This document shows positions 63,840 to 64,000 of a stretch of DNA of 64,000 bases, one piece after another (the first letter of the stretch is position 1; every line of letters starts with the position of its first letter). The stretch comes from Shewanella psychrophila. GTDB lineage: Bacteria; Pseudomonadota; Gammaproteobacteria; Enterobacterales; Shewanellaceae. The position numbers and the translations under genes are program-made. The stretch is from assembly GCF_002005305.1 (NCBI RefSeq), contig NZ_CP014782.1:1054001-1118000 (forward strand), in the 5' to 3' direction. Under the pieces are notes generated by a model. It ran no database searches. It was not told the origin of the DNA and was given only the letters and a program-made list of their open reading frames with translations.

Positions 63840-63940
63840 AATTATCTCCTTGACTCTCATATTAATAGGTTTATTTATTGAAAATATCGAAAAACACAAA
63901 ATACAAACAATAACTGGTCAGACCATCTGGATTTAATTGT

Positions 63941-64000
63941 TTACCGACCATAACGACTGAACAATATATCTATCACCTCCTCAGCAGCATTCACCGCTGC
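63941..64000 (-). CDS. C-terminal end of an upstream gene, cut by window edge
   Basis: The last 19 codons of a minus-strand gene are visible, reading AAVNAAEEVIDILFSRYGR before TAA. Too short to identify. It lies about 100 bp before the sseA-like gene, so in SPI-2 terms it would be in the ssaE/ssaD region. Confidence 0.5.
   Translation of the reverse strand, partial: AAVNAAEEVIDILFSRYGR

Noticed and set aside
1..64000. CRISPR arrays, tRNA or rRNA genes, complete insertion sequences, replication origins
   Set aside because: I looked for regular spaced repeats, tRNA arm patterns and transposase motifs and saw none I could support.

Overview
The window looks like chromosomal DNA of a marine gammaproteobacterium, most probably Shewanella or a close relative. 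I infer this from the mix of genes: a Mn-dependent pyrophosphatase, a DtpA-like peptide transporter, a zinc-type TonB receptor, several diguanylate cyclases, moderate GC and many bidirectional terminators. No 16S rRNA or other marker is present, so the genus is not proven.

Positions 1-30 kb are mostly ordinary metabolic, transport and signalling genes. In order they are a truncated OFA-family MFS transporter, a zinc alcohol dehydrogenase, an exported gluzincin-like peptidase, a POT peptide transporter and a zinc-type TonB receptor with a small His-rich exported protein in front of it. Next come a membrane histidine kinase, a CzcO-like flavoprotein, a DsbA-family protein, the wreck of a RES-domain toxin gene, a CHASE4-GGDEF cyclase and AspA. 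A cupin-DapA operon faces a divergent LysR gene, with a palindromic operator between them. A PAS-GGDEF cyclase, a CzcCBA heavy-metal efflux operon and a large Lon-family protease follow.

Positions 31-34.5 kb are accessory. Two genes start with almost the same module of about 87 residues and then continue into unrelated domains: one looks like the TIKI/EreA/ChaN fold, the other like a TcdA-type glycosyltransferase. The first domain is strikingly AT-rich. Copies of one palindromic intergenic repeat lie on both sides of the pair. I read them as modular effectors or toxins. PpaC and a periplasmic binding protein separate them from the next block.

Positions 36.6-64 kb, all on the minus strand, hold a type III secretion system of the Salmonella SPI-2 / Edwardsiella family. 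Read in the direction of transcription it is nearly colinear with SPI-2. It begins with an sseA-like chaperone gene, two sseB/espA-type filament subunits, sscA, sseC, sseD and sseE. A large effector follows, then sscB, an sseF homologue, an unknown gene and an AraC regulator. The apparatus genes are sctF, ssaH-like, sctI, sctJ, sctK, sctL, sctW, a CesT-type chaperone, a 1334-residue protein, an ssaM-like gene, sctV, sctN, sctO, sctP, sctQ, sctR, sctS, sctT and sctU. The secretin (sctC) and sctD are not in the window and probably lie beyond position 64000.

The most novel content is the cargo. One protein joins an N-terminal region like the Salmonella STE translocation domain (SifA/SseJ/SspH2) to a C-terminal papain-fold Tox-PL-like domain. 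There is an SseF relative with a coiled-coil tail and its own TPR chaperone. A giant effector candidate sits inside the apparatus operon behind its own chaperone. Many gaps in the locus carry hairpins, and a TCAGGT-N4-ACCTGA palindrome occurs four times, only in gaps.
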